From positions 118,302 to 182,301 of the forward strand of contig JAJXYO010000062.1 in NCBI GenBank assembly GCA_021780495.1: 64,000 bases of DNA, given 5' to 3'. The notes below the pieces were generated by a model. It did no database searches and was not told where the DNA came from. It saw only the letters and a list, made by a program, of their open reading frames with translations. Each line of letters opens with the position of its first letter. The first letter of the stretch is position 1. A program made the translations under genes and the position numbers. Source of the DNA: Deltaproteobacteria bacterium (GTDB taxonomy: Bacteria > Desulfobacterota > Desulfuromonadia > Geobacterales > Pseudopelobacteraceae). Below, piece after piece: positions 7,277-16,170 of this stretch.

Positions 7277-9304
7277 TCAGAACTTGTATCCCATCGCAAC
7301 ATATACATTCCGGCCGTTTTCCGGGACCTTGAAACCGCTTTGGAACGGGTCGCGGGCATAGGACAGGTGGCTGAAATACTGCTTGTCAAACAGGTTGGCA
7401 ATGCCAACGATCAGCGAGATCCCGTGATAATTGAGGCCGCCTTTGATGTCGGTAGTAGCCCAACCGGCGGTTGGTGTTTCGTTGAGTCCGCTATCGACCC
7501 GATCCTGTTCACGGGCCAGGTTTTCCAATGCCTCGAAAAAGTATGTGCCGGTGTCATAGCGCAGTGAAACGGTTCCCCTGAGCGGCGGAATTTCGGAAAG
7601 CGAACGTCCGGCACTCTCGTTGCGGGCCTCCACATACGAAAGGGAACCTCTCAGAAACAGGTCGTCATCCAGTGCAATCTGACTTCCCAATTCAGCCCCC
7701 CACATGGTGGCGTGAATATTCTGGTAACTTTTCTCAAACGTCGCCGGAATCTGATAGAAATTAATATAATCCTGCAGGTCACTGTAAAAGACCGAAGCAT
7801 TGACATAGAAACGGTCCGTCGAATATTTGGCGCCAAGGTCGGCCTGATGGTTGACCGTAGAGTTCAGATCCTTGTTGCCATGCCAGTAATTCGATGTCGC
7901 GGAAGGCATCATGACCGGGACATCCAGATACAGTTCCTGCTGATCCGGGGTGCGTGTGCCACGGGCGAGGCCGGTAAAGATATCAAGGCCCTTGACCGGG
8001 GTGAAGGTCAATTGCAGGTTGGCGCTGACATCGGCAAAAGCCCGAGTGGTTCCGGCTGCCACCAGCGTGTTTGTTTTATGGGCTTCTGCCTGGGTCAGGT
8101 CGCCACGCAGACCGCCTTTCAGGCTGAACCGGCTACCCGGCAACAGCTCGTACTCTGCGAACATGCCCAGGTTATCGATGGCGGCGTCCGGTATCATAGC
8201 CAGATCGCGATAGGCAAGGTACATGGCGCGCCGGTTGACCGCGTCCCAGTTGCGGTTGTAATAGTCCAGCCCGGTTTTCAGGGTCCCCGGTCCGACCGCC
8301 AAGGCGGCGTTCAGTTTTACCCCGTAGACCTGGGTCTTGGCATCGGTCTGCATGGAGTAGAGACGGGGGGACGTCTGGGAAGTAACGCGCAAGCGGTCGT
8401 CCATCAGGTGGTCGACCGTGTCCCAGTAAACTTGCAGCTTCAGGTCCTGCAGCAGCGCTGAAATCTTCCGGATGCGGTAGGTCCAGTTCATTCGGTGGGT
8501 TCTGTCGTAATCGGCATCCATCTTCAGGTAGGGATAGAGGACATGGTCGGCATCCTGATAGGTGTAGCTGATCTCGCTGCGCGAGTTACCGGTGGGATTA
8601 ACGGCAAACTTGCCCCAACCGGTATTGATCTCATAGGCCTTGGAATCGATGGCGCTGCTTGTATAGCGGCTTGGGCTGGTCGCCGGATAAATTTCTGTCA
8701 ACCGTTTGCCGTCGCCTGATGTGGGTACGTCTGAATACTTGTAGGCATATCCCAGCAGGCCATCAAAGGCATCCGTACCATAAGAGGCAATGCCAGCCGC
8801 ATTGATGCTGTTCCAATCCCCGTAGCTCAGGTTGACATCTCCGCCAAGCCCCGCGCCCGGTCTCTTCGTCTGTGCGTCGATCATGCCGCCCAGACCTCCC
8901 GGATTGGTCAGGTCGTAGGGTCCCTTGATCACCTTGACCTGCTCAATCTCGGCAAAGTCATAGTGGAATGAAGGGGGGTCCATGCGGGACGGGCAGGCAC
9001 CGTGCAGGCGGACACCGTCCACAAGGACGTTGATATTGTCCTTCTGGAAGCCGCGCAGCACCACATCGTTGGCGATGGCACCCTTGCGGACGTAGCTGAT
9101 TCCCTCGATCTGCTTGAGGGCCTCGCCCATGTCCCGTGCCGGGCTTTCACGCACCTCGTTGATAGAGAGGCTCTCTTCGTTTGGTGATTCCTGCTGACCA
9201 CGTACTATGATCTCATCCAGAATCTGGTTTTCGGCACAGGCCGCTCCATATGGCAGCGTCAGCAGAATTGACGCTGCCACTACATCCAATATAAAGGTTT
9301 TCAT
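7277..9304 (-). CDS. TonB-dependent outer-membrane receptor, copper-receptor-like
   Basis: About 675 residues: signal peptide ending near GAACAEN, a TonB-box-like segment, plug domain (residues about 40-160) and a 22-strand-type barrel ending in an aromatic C-terminus (YKF). In the plug, the sequence GACPSRMDPPSFHY matches the Cys-Met-rich pattern of the OprC/NosA copper-receptor family, suggesting copper or a similar soft metal. The start at 9304 is fixed by GAGGAGAGAGACT. It is followed by the riboswitch and cobalt importer, so a cobalt or corrinoid substrate is also possible. A tonB-like gene lies just upstream. Confidence 0.88.
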   Translation of the reverse strand: MKTFILDVVAASILLTLPYGAACAENQILDEIIVRGQQESPNEESLSINEVRESPARDMGEALKQIEGISYVRKGAIANDVVLRGFQKDNINVLVDGVRLHGACPSRMDPPSFHYDFAEIEQVKVIKGPYDLTNPGGLGGMIDAQTKRPGAGLGGDVNLSYGDWNSINAAGIASYGTDAFDGLLGYAYKYSDVPTSGDGKRLTEIYPATSPSRYTSSAIDSKAYEINTGWGKFAVNPTGNSRSEISYTYQDADHVLYPYLKMDADYDRTHRMNWTYRIRKISALLQDLKLQVYWDTVDHLMDDRLRVTSQTSPRLYSMQTDAKTQVYGVKLNAALAVGPGTLKTGLDYYNRNWDAVNRRAMYLAYRDLAMIPDAAIDNLGMFAEYELLPGSRFSLKGGLRGDLTQAEAHKTNTLVAAGTTRAFADVSANLQLTFTPVKGLDIFTGLARGTRTPDQQELYLDVPVMMPSATSNYWHGNKDLNSTVNHQADLGAKYSTDRFYVNASVFYSDLQDYINFYQIPATFEKSYQNIHATMWGAELGSQIALDDDLFLRGSLSYVEARNESAGRSLSEIPPLRGTVSLRYDTGTYFFEALENLAREQDRVDSGLNETPTAGWATTDIKGGLNYHGISLIVGIANLFDKQYFSHLSYARDPFQSGFKVPENGRNVYVAMGYKF

Positions 9305-9358
9305 AGTCTCTCTCCTCAAAGCAGATGGTTATATTGCTTTAAACCCTTCATAACGGGA

Positions 9359-10102
9359 CTACATCAGCGTGAAGCTGACAGGCAGCACAATCTCCGCACT
9401 GGCAGGAGGTTTCGGAAATGGTGCCGCTGCCCGGACCGTTTCAGTGGCGCTTTTATCCAGCAGCGGGAACCCGGAACTCTCTACGACCCGGATCGTGTGG
9501 ACGCTGCCGTCTTCCGCGATGATAAATGCGATGACAACCTTCCCGCTCCAACGCATCTTTCTGGCCAGTGGCGGATATGCCAGCTGCTTCGTGACCAGGT
9601 CACGGATATAGGCATAATTCTCTCTCAGATAATGTTGTCGCGCCGCTTCCTGAGCCGGCCGGCCTTCTGCCACTGGCGCGGCATGCGGCACGATCGTTTT
9701 TGCCAGAGGCCGAGGATCCGAAACGAGGTCTTCACCCCTCCGGTTTGTGATTGAGGCCGGCGCAATCACCGCTGAAGGTGTTGGCGGATCCCTGACCTGA
9801 CTCTGTTCGGCACCAGCTGTTGTTGTCAGAACCTGTGGTGCTGCGGGTTGTAGCGCTTGCCGCTGTAGCCCGGGCCGTGACCTGTCCGCCGGCCCGGCCG
9901 AAACTGCGGGGCGAGCAGCTAATGGCCGCGGCACGTGCGAGACCTTGCGCAGCCCACCCTCGGCCGGCACACAATTGGCCAGCTGCACCATGATGGTTTC
10001 CGGTGTGCGCTCTACGGCGCGTGAGACCCATAGGATCAGGCAACCGGCGGCTACCAGGTGCAACGCCAGAGACAAGCCCAACCATTTAGCCTGTGAGAGC
10101 AT
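9359..10102 (-). CDS. TonB family energy-transducing protein
   Basis: About 247 residues from the ATG at 10102, preceded by GGAGG. It has an N-terminal membrane anchor (residues about 8-24), a long Pro/Ala-rich periplasmic linker and a C-terminal TonB domain with YPPLARKMRWSGKV and the SSGFPLLDKSA region. It should couple the inner-membrane proton motive force to the adjacent receptor. An upstream in-frame extension to 10183 has no ribosome-binding site and is rejected. The receptor gene starts 55 nt downstream, consistent with one transcript. Confidence 0.85.
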   Translation of the reverse strand: MLSQAKWLGLSLALHLVAAGCLILWVSRAVERTPETIMVQLANCVPAEGGLRKVSHVPRPLAARPAVSAGPADRSRPGLQRQALQPAAPQVLTTTAGAEQSQVRDPPTPSAVIAPASITNRRGEDLVSDPRPLAKTIVPHAAPVAEGRPAQEAARQHYLRENYAYIRDLVTKQLAYPPLARKMRWSGKVVIAFIIAEDGSVHTIRVVESSGFPLLDKSATETVRAAAPFPKPPASAEIVLPVSFTLM

Positions 10103-10218
10103 GGCGCATACCTCCGGACGTGGCTCACAAGCCCCCTGGGACGCCCAGAGGCACTCCAGTTGCAGCGGTGAGCTGTCCAGCATGTTTTTGAAATAGGATT
10201 ATGTTGTTCGGAGAAGGG

Positions 10219-10737
10219 TCAGACGAGTTTTGGCGGCGGGTCGGGGGGATCGCCGTGACGGGATGCCAGGAGATGCGCGGTGGTGGTGAAGGTGGTCTCA
10301 ATCGGGGATAGACTGAACCCTTCCCTGAAATGGGAGGGGATGACCTCACTTTCGTCGGCAGCTGTCAGGTCGATCTGTTGATCGCTGCCACAGGGGTAAC
10401 TGCAAACAAAAGTCTGCTTTTTTTCAGGGAGCTTCTTGCAACAATCAGCGGTTCCATCCTCGGACTCGTGAGCGCGGGCCTGGGCTTCCTGCTGCTGCTT
10501 CATACTGCAACAGCAGGTTTTTGACGCCCGTTTTTCCGGAGAGCACCCGCACAGATTGCAGTCGCCGCTACACTCCACCCTTATGGAGTGAGCAAACAAA
10601 TTTGCATGCTTGATACCCGCAGTGAGTGGACCCAATGATAGTAACAGGTAGATTATCGTCAGTCCTGCGGCGACGATGGTGCGTTTTGAGCGGCTGAAGA
10701 TCGGGGAAGAAATCTTTGACATGGTAAGCGGTGACAC
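10219..10737 (-). CDS. Cys-rich membrane-anchored protein, putative metal binder
   Basis: About 172 residues from a GTG start at 10737, chosen because AGAGGGA lies 7 nt upstream; an ATG five codons later is the alternative. One hydrophobic segment (about residues 25-43) is followed by a Cys cluster (CSGDCNLCGCS, then TCCCSMK, CC and CSYPCG) and a Pro-rich end (DPPDPPPKLV). I do not recognise the family. Position upstream of tonB and a copper-type receptor suggests metal handling. A promoter with exact TTGACA lies 130-160 nt upstream, leaving a long leader. Confidence 0.6.
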   Translation of the reverse strand: MSPLTMSKISSPIFSRSKRTIVAAGLTIIYLLLSLGPLTAGIKHANLFAHSIRVECSGDCNLCGCSPEKRASKTCCCSMKQQQEAQARAHESEDGTADCCKKLPEKKQTFVCSYPCGSDQQIDLTAADESEVIPSHFREGFSLSPIETTFTTTAHLLASRHGDPPDPPPKLV

Positions 10738-10867
10738 TGCACAGTCCCTCTGGATTGATACGGACAGGTATCTCGACAACTCTGCTGTTGGTGAAACGTT
10801 ACGGCACTTTCGCTGGATCCTGATTCCAGCGACAGCACCCCCGAGAACGTTCATGAAATCTTGTGCG

Positions 10868-10895
10868 AGATTATCATGGCTGGCATGGATGTCAA
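10868..10895 (-). promoter_or_regulatory. sigma-70-type promoter for Cys-rich protein/tonB/receptor genes
   Basis: Minus strand: TTGACA, 16-nt spacer, TAATCT. It implies a transcription start near 10860 and a leader of over 100 nt before the GTG at 10737. Confidence 0.5.
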
Positions 10896-10937
10896 CCATA
10901 GGATCAGTTTTTTTTACCGGTAAAGATAACCTGTTAC

Positions 10938-12302
10938 CTATGGATGTATCGATTCGTCCTTGACCAGCAGATCGAGTTCTTTCAGGCGGTACTGCAAGGT
11001 TCGCAGGGAAATACCGAGGGCCTCGGCCGTCTGACGCCGTTTTCCCTTGAACTGCCGGAGTGCCTTCACGATGGTCTCTTTCTCGCGATGCTTGAGAAGG
11101 CCTCCACGGGCTTCAAGATGGGTACTATGCTCACGCAGTTCCGCCGGAAGTTCGCTGGCCGTAATCGCCCCCCGCGCCAGGATGACACCCCGTTCCATGA
11201 TGTTCTGCAGTTCCCTGACATTACCGGGCCAGCTGTGTTTCTGCAGGAGCGACAGGGCTTCGGATGTAATGCCGATGGGACGCCGGGCACCCGCGGCAGC
11301 CGAAAAGCGGGCACAAAAATGCCGGACCAGCTGTGGGATGGCATCAAGCCTTTCACGAAGCGGCGGCAGGCTAATCGGAAACACGTTCAAGCGATAAAAC
11401 AGATCCTCGCGAAAGCGCTTCCCGGCCACCTCCTGGGCCAGATCACGATTGGAGGCGGCGATCACCCGCACATCGACTTTGATCTGCAGCGATCCACCCA
11501 GGCGCTCGAAGGTCCGTTCCTGCAGGACGCGCAACAGCTTGGCTTGCAGCAACCGGGGCATTTCACCGATCTCATCCAGGAAGATGGTCCCGCCTTGCGC
11601 CAGCTCGAACTTGCCGCGCCGGGCTTGAGCGGCACCGGTAAAAGCCCCGCGCTCGTGACCGAACAGTTCACTCTCCAGCAAATTCTCCGGGATGGCGGCG
11701 CAGTTGAGCGGGATAAACGGTCCGGACCTGCGCGGACTGGCCAGATGTATCATCCTGGCGATCAGCTCCTTGCCGGTGCCGCTTTCGCCATGCAGCAGGA
11801 CGGTGGCCGGCGCCGGGGCCACGTCCTGCACGAGCTTTCTGACCGTTTCCATGGCCTGACCCGCAAAGATCAGGGCTTCGGGCGGCAGACCGGCCTGCTC
11901 AGTTTCCTGGAATGAAACCGACAGGCGTTCGAGATCCACCCGCTCCAACGCCCGGCCTACTATCTCAAGCAGGCTGGCCGGATCCTTGAGCGGTTTGGAG
12001 AGAAAATCAAAGGCGCCCGCCTTGATGGCCGCCACTGCTTCTGCCACCCTGCCATAGGCGGTTATGAAGATGAAGAGCGGTGCGGCCGGATCGCCACACG
12101 TCGTGTGAAACAACTCCAGACCGTTTCTGACCGGCATCTTCAGGTCGCAGAGCACCAGATCGAATCGTTCACGCTGGATACGGCGCAAGCCCTCACCGCC
12201 GTCGGATGCCGTTGCAACGGTGTAGCCGGCCTTATCGAGAATGGTGGTCAACAGTTCGCGAAAGACAGCATCATCCTCTACAACCAGTATGGTAGCCGAC
12301 AT
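10938..12302 (-). CDS. sigma-54-dependent response regulator (NtrC family)
   Basis: About 454 residues: receiver domain with phospho-acceptor Asp53 (LCDLKMP) and conserved Lys in FLSKPL; AAA+ domain with Walker A (GESGTGKE), GAFTGA sigma-54 contact loop and Walker B (GGTIFLDEIGE); C-terminal Fis-type helix-turn-helix (RQTAEALGISLRTLQYRLKEL). It should activate sigma-54 promoters when phosphorylated by the adjacent kinase. It starts 17 nt after the histidine kinase and is the last gene of a five-gene operon. Confidence 0.93.
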   Translation of the reverse strand: MSATILVVEDDAVFRELLTTILDKAGYTVATASDGGEGLRRIQRERFDLVLCDLKMPVRNGLELFHTTCGDPAAPLFIFITAYGRVAEAVAAIKAGAFDFLSKPLKDPASLLEIVGRALERVDLERLSVSFQETEQAGLPPEALIFAGQAMETVRKLVQDVAPAPATVLLHGESGTGKELIARMIHLASPRRSGPFIPLNCAAIPENLLESELFGHERGAFTGAAQARRGKFELAQGGTIFLDEIGEMPRLLQAKLLRVLQERTFERLGGSLQIKVDVRVIAASNRDLAQEVAGKRFREDLFYRLNVFPISLPPLRERLDAIPQLVRHFCARFSAAAGARRPIGITSEALSLLQKHSWPGNVRELQNIMERGVILARGAITASELPAELREHSTHLEARGGLLKHREKETIVKALRQFKGKRRQTAEALGISLRTLQYRLKELDLLVKDESIHP

Positions 12303-12319
12303 GGTGTCCTTTCCTCTCG

Positions 12320-13543
12320 TTATGCGGCCAGCGGCAAGGCCAGGGTGAAGGTCGTACCGTATCCGGCAAGACTTTCAACGGACAGGCTGCCGCCATGTTC
12401 CTGCGCCACCTTGCGGCAGAGCGCAAGTCCCAGCCCGGTACCGCGGGCCTTGTTGGTCCAGAACGGCTCAAAGATATGAGGCAGGTCCTCCGGGGGGATG
12501 CCGATGCCGCGATCGCTTACCCTGATAATTGCCCGGGATGCTGTTTTTTCCAGTTCAACCCGCAAGATGCCGCCGTCCGGCATCGCCTGCACGCCGTTCT
12601 TCAGGAGATTAAGCAGCAGCTGGTCAATACGATCGGCAACCGCCAAAACCTCCAGCGCAGCCCCTGGAGCGTAGACAACCTCCACCAGGGCAGGCTCCGC
12701 CTCCATGCGGATCATCGCTACGCAGTTCCGCACATGGGTCTCAAGATCGGTCACCTGACGTTCTTCCCGGTCCTGGCGGACGAAGGCCAGCAGGTCATCC
12801 ACCAGCGCTTCCATGCGCTGTGATTGCATCACGATCCTGTCCGCATAGATGCGGGCCTGTTCCAGACCGTCAGCGCTTTCCACCAATTGGGCAAAGCCCT
12901 TGATACTGGCCAGTGGATTGCGGATCTCGTGGGCCATGATTGCACCCATCTCTCCAAGCCGGGCCAACTCCTCGCGGCGTTGCATCTCCCGGCGATGCCG
13001 TTCTTCCCGGCGAACCAGGAATAGCACCACCGCGGTCAATCCCCAGAGGGCGGCCGTCAGTGCACATACGACCGTGACGCCGGTTTTGGCCCGGCGGATA
13101 ACCTGATCGGCACGATAGGTATGCAATGCCAGAACGAGGTGATACTCGTCGTGGCCGGCATGCACCTTTGTACGCAGGAGATAGACCTCTTCACCCGTGC
13201 CCAGCCGTTCCCGCTGTTCGGAGATTCCGTCCGGAAATGGTTTCGGACCATCAACTGCAAAGCGATGGCCGATGAGTGCTGGATTGGTGTGAAAACGAAT
13301 GATACCGCGCCGGTCGATCAGGGCATAGTAGGCGATATCCGGCGTTGAATAGCGTGCCAGCGAACGCAATGAGGCATCGGCTACCGCCAGTTGCTCGATC
13401 GCTGCGGAAATGGAAAGCCCTGCCCCGCGCAGGTTTTCAACCGCCAGCAAGGGGGCCGCCTGAAAGGCAGACCAGGCAAACCAGGCCACCAACAGGGTAA
13501 AACAGCAGGGGATACCTATCAATAAACCGGTAGTCTTACCCAT
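12320..13543 (-). CDS. membrane sensor histidine kinase
   Basis: About 407 residues. One membrane helix near residues 7-29, a periplasmic sensor region of about 120 residues, a second helix near 155-177, a HisKA dimerisation domain with His205 in AHEIRNPLASIKGF, then HATPase_c (N box LLNLLKNGVQAM, G1 DRGIGIPP, G2 GTGLGLALC). It pairs with the NtrC-type regulator just downstream. The signal is unknown, but the three preceding genes encode exported or outer-membrane proteins, so it may sense an envelope condition. Confidence 0.92.
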   Translation of the reverse strand: MGKTTGLLIGIPCCFTLLVAWFAWSAFQAAPLLAVENLRGAGLSISAAIEQLAVADASLRSLARYSTPDIAYYALIDRRGIIRFHTNPALIGHRFAVDGPKPFPDGISEQRERLGTGEEVYLLRTKVHAGHDEYHLVLALHTYRADQVIRRAKTGVTVVCALTAALWGLTAVVLFLVRREERHRREMQRREELARLGEMGAIMAHEIRNPLASIKGFAQLVESADGLEQARIYADRIVMQSQRMEALVDDLLAFVRQDREERQVTDLETHVRNCVAMIRMEAEPALVEVVYAPGAALEVLAVADRIDQLLLNLLKNGVQAMPDGGILRVELEKTASRAIIRVSDRGIGIPPEDLPHIFEPFWTNKARGTGLGLALCRKVAQEHGGSLSVESLAGYGTTFTLALPLAA

Positions 13544-13545
13544 CG

Positions 13546-14430
13546 TCAGAATGAGTACACAACCGACAACCCGCCACCATAATCGGGACTGCTATCGGCG
13601 ATGCCCCGTGAGCCATACAGATCGAGCGCGGTCGAAGCGGTGACAGACCACACAAGCCTGGCTCGTGCTTCCAGCAGCGCGCCGGCGTAGTCTGATGGCG
13701 CCGTGGCCCCCTTCACGATGAACATCGGCTCAACGCTTTCCATCAGCAGGTAACCGATCCCGGCCGTATAGCTGAGATAGTTTTTCAGACCCAATCCATC
13801 CACCTTACCCTGCCAGGTATACAGGGTCTCCCCGGTCAGATGAAGGTTGCCGAACCATTTGTTTGCATCTAACCCGATCCCGCCATCAAACTCACCGGTG
13901 CCCAGCCCATCGGATGCCTTGGCGGTTGGGAACTTTACATACAGCGACGGACGTACCTGCGGGACGCTGGCACTCCCGGCCAGAGCGATCACCCCAAGTC
14001 GCATGATAATATCACCCACCCCGGAGACGGCAGAACTCGACGAACCGGATGCCAGCGAGAAACGCGGCTGTTGTTGCTGCCTGGCTGCGCCGTTACCGGC
14101 AGGGCCGCCCTGGGCAGCTGACACCGCAGTCGCTGAACTCAGGTTGTTATTAAACAGGCTGGTGGTTGCCCGTGAACTGCTTTGATAGATATAGGGCACC
14201 TCGATGCCGACATCAAAACGATCATTGGGCGACCAGGTGACGATCAGTGGCATATACACACTGCGGGTCGTTGTATCGCTGCCATAGGTACCCGAGGCAA
14301 ATTCAGCCCCCAGGCTGATGGATGCCGTTTTGGGTTTATCGGGTGTAATTGTGAGCGCCACAACCGTCTGCGGGCAGGTCATGGCAAGGAACAATGCCGT
14401 AGATACATACTTCCAACACCCCGCTATCAT
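13546..14430 (-). CDS. outer-membrane beta-barrel protein (phenol-MetA-like fold)
   Basis: About 294 residues with a signal peptide (cleavage near VVALT), alternating amphipathic strands and a C-terminal VVYSF typical of outer-membrane barrels. A Gln/Ser/Ala-rich loop lies at residues about 100-130. The GVGDIIMRLG segment followed by regular strands resembles the MetA-pathway-of-phenol-degradation-like family; this is a weak assignment. The gene overlaps its upstream neighbour by 4 nt and ends 2 nt before the histidine kinase, so the barrel is part of the signalling operon. Confidence 0.7.
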   Translation of the reverse strand: MIAGCWKYVSTALFLAMTCPQTVVALTITPDKPKTASISLGAEFASGTYGSDTTTRSVYMPLIVTWSPNDRFDVGIEVPYIYQSSSRATTSLFNNNLSSATAVSAAQGGPAGNGAARQQQQPRFSLASGSSSSAVSGVGDIIMRLGVIALAGSASVPQVRPSLYVKFPTAKASDGLGTGEFDGGIGLDANKWFGNLHLTGETLYTWQGKVDGLGLKNYLSYTAGIGYLLMESVEPMFIVKGATAPSDYAGALLEARARLVWSVTASTALDLYGSRGIADSSPDYGGGLSVVYSF

Positions 14431-14957
14431 CGTCGGCCCCCTCTCATGCCGTTACCACGGCTGCCGGCACCAAACTGCGGGCCGCCACCGTTATATTGCC
14501 GGGTTCCGTGGCGGCTCCCCGAACCGGCGCCGGACCAAAACGGTGTACCCGCTTCTGAACGGAGCGTAACCGTTTCCCCGTTGCTGCGGTTCTCGATACG
14601 TTGGGCAAAGATATAGAGCGCCCCATCCTTGCCCTGTGCAAGGGAGCCGGTGACGGCAAGTTCCTGATTTTTAGAGAGGCTCATGGTCTGCGTTTTCCAG
14701 TACCACCATGGCCCGAGCACGACTGTCACGCTGCCCTGGACAGCAGCGACCGACATGACCGTAAGCTGTTCCTGCCCCGTACGCGCCGGCAGCGTCATAA
14801 CGGTACCGGTTACGGTCGCAATCGTGTTGACATCGTAGCCGGCAGTCACATTCAAGCCGCTGGTTGAGTCGCTGGAATCGCTTCCCCAGAAAGCTGAAGA
14901 TTCACGGCTCCAAAGGCTCAGGGCCGCAAGAATCATTATGAGAATATGTCGCTTCAT
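14427..14957 (-). CDS. secreted protein of unknown function, Gly/Arg-rich tail
   Basis: About 176 residues from the ATG at 14957, preceded by AAGGAAGGG. Signal peptide (residues 1-22), a beta-rich middle (ATVTGTVMTLPARTGQ, YIFAQRIENRSNGETVTLRS) and a low-complexity Gly/Arg/Asn-rich C-terminus. Family not recognised. It overlaps the outer-membrane barrel gene by 4 nt. Confidence 0.65.
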   Translation of the reverse strand: MKRHILIMILAALSLWSRESSAFWGSDSSDSTSGLNVTAGYDVNTIATVTGTVMTLPARTGQEQLTVMSVAAVQGSVTVVLGPWWYWKTQTMSLSKNQELAVTGSLAQGKDGALYIFAQRIENRSNGETVTLRSEAGTPFWSGAGSGSRHGTRQYNGGGPQFGAGSRGNGMRGGRR

Positions 14958-15019
14958 CGGACCCTTCCTTGTCTGATTGACCCGGCAGCAGTACATGCCT
15001 GCCGGGTAGAGCAACATCG

Positions 15020-15334
15020 CTACTGGACGGTTGCCGCCGGAGCGGTGGTGGTTGTGGTCAGGCGGGAGCCATCCTGGAGGCCGTTGCCGTTTCCGGGACG
15101 TGTGGTTGAGCCGTTGGCGGTCGTGCCGGTGGTCAGAAAGGTGCCGTCGCGCCGTTGTGATCCGGCCGGACGAGTGGCGGCAGATGCCCCGCCTGCAGCC
15201 TGTGTGGCAGTACAGGTGCCGTTGCGACTGCCGTTCCTGCCTCCATTACCGTGCCCTGCTGCCACCACGTCCCCGGCCGACAATGCTGCGACAATTCCTG
15301 CTACTGCTGCTGCCATGATGATACGAGTTTTCAT
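15020..15334 (-). CDS. small secreted low-complexity protein
   Basis: About 104 residues: a signal peptide ending near DVVAAG, then a Gly/Asn/Thr/Arg-rich sequence with one Cys and no recognisable domain. AGGAGG lies ahead of the ATG. It is the first gene of the operon that ends in the two-component system and shares its compositional bias with the tail of the next protein. The 173 nt upstream contain a near-palindrome GTGCAAGATCTGCAC but no clear sigma-54 promoter. Confidence 0.6.
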   Translation of the reverse strand: MKTRIIMAAAVAGIVAALSAGDVVAAGHGNGGRNGSRNGTCTATQAAGGASAATRPAGSQRRDGTFLTTGTTANGSTTRPGNGNGLQDGSRLTTTTTAPAATVQ

Positions 15335-15507
15335 GCGGTGATACCTCCTGTCAGATGTGTGTTTCTAGCCAGGATATATCAGGAAGCATGCCAATCAATT
15401 AACATACTGATATTAAAGACCTTACAACTAACAACCGCTGCCGCGCGCAAGGCTTTCGTGCAGATCTTGCACCTGCCGCCAACGGATTGCACCTGTTGCA
15501 GACCAGG

Positions 15508-16098
15508 CTACGGTTTTTGCGCCAGCACCTGGACGACCGCAGCCAATCCGGTATGCCTGCTGCCCTCACGCACCTCCCGCTCCAGTTGAACGGCGTGGAT
15601 AAACACCAGGCCGGCCAGCTCGTGCTTCAGCTCATCCAGGGACATGAGCATGTCGAGCGACGGGGGGCCTCCGGTGTTGTACGCCAGTTGCTCCTTACTG
15701 AAGGCCTCCAGTACGAAGACGCCCCCCGGCTTCAAGCCGCGCACCGCTGCCTGGTGCAGCGGAATGCGGATGGCCGCAGGGACATGGCAATAGCTGGCGA
15801 TGATGCCATCCCACTGTTCCGGCTCGATCCGGAAGCCGGCCAGGTCGGCATGGATCGTCGTAATGACGACGCCCTGTTCAGCAGCCAGTTCCCTGGCTTT
15901 ACGCAGGCCGACCTCCGACCCGTCAACCCCGGTAACCTCATATCCGAGAGAGGCCAGGTAGACGGCGTTTCTCCCCTCCCCCTCCGCCAGACAGAGCACC
16001 TTGCCTTTCGGGATCCGGTCCGCCACCGAGGCCACAAACTCATTTGGTGCCGTACCGTACACAAAACCCGCTTCGCTGTAACGTTCATCCCAATCCAT
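15508..16098 (-). CDS. class I SAM-dependent methyltransferase
   Basis: About 196 residues. SAM-binding motif I reads VLCLAEGEGRNAVYLA, followed by the acidic residue in VTGVDGSEVG and motif IV near WDGIIASYCHVP. The size and sequence resemble TehB/thiopurine-type methyltransferases that act on small molecules, including selenium or tellurium species in some relatives; the substrate here is unproven. CAAGGAGG precedes the ATG at 16098. It lies downstream of the CDF-like gene and the selenoprotein gene. Confidence 0.82.
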   Translation of the reverse strand: MDWDERYSEAGFVYGTAPNEFVASVADRIPKGKVLCLAEGEGRNAVYLASLGYEVTGVDGSEVGLRKARELAAEQGVVITTIHADLAGFRIEPEQWDGIIASYCHVPAAIRIPLHQAAVRGLKPGGVFVLEAFSKEQLAYNTGGPPSLDMLMSLDELKHELAGLVFIHAVQLEREVREGSRHTGLAAVVQVLAQKP

Positions 16099-16170
16099 GG
16101 AAATACCTCCTTGTGTAGAGCGCCGGCCGGATCGGACCGCGCTGTCAGGTGCTGCGATGTAGAATCACTA

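Noticed and set aside
15335-15400. Sigma-54 promoter ahead of the two-component operon
   Set aside because: TGGCATG is present but the -12 element at proper spacing is CTGA rather than TTGC.
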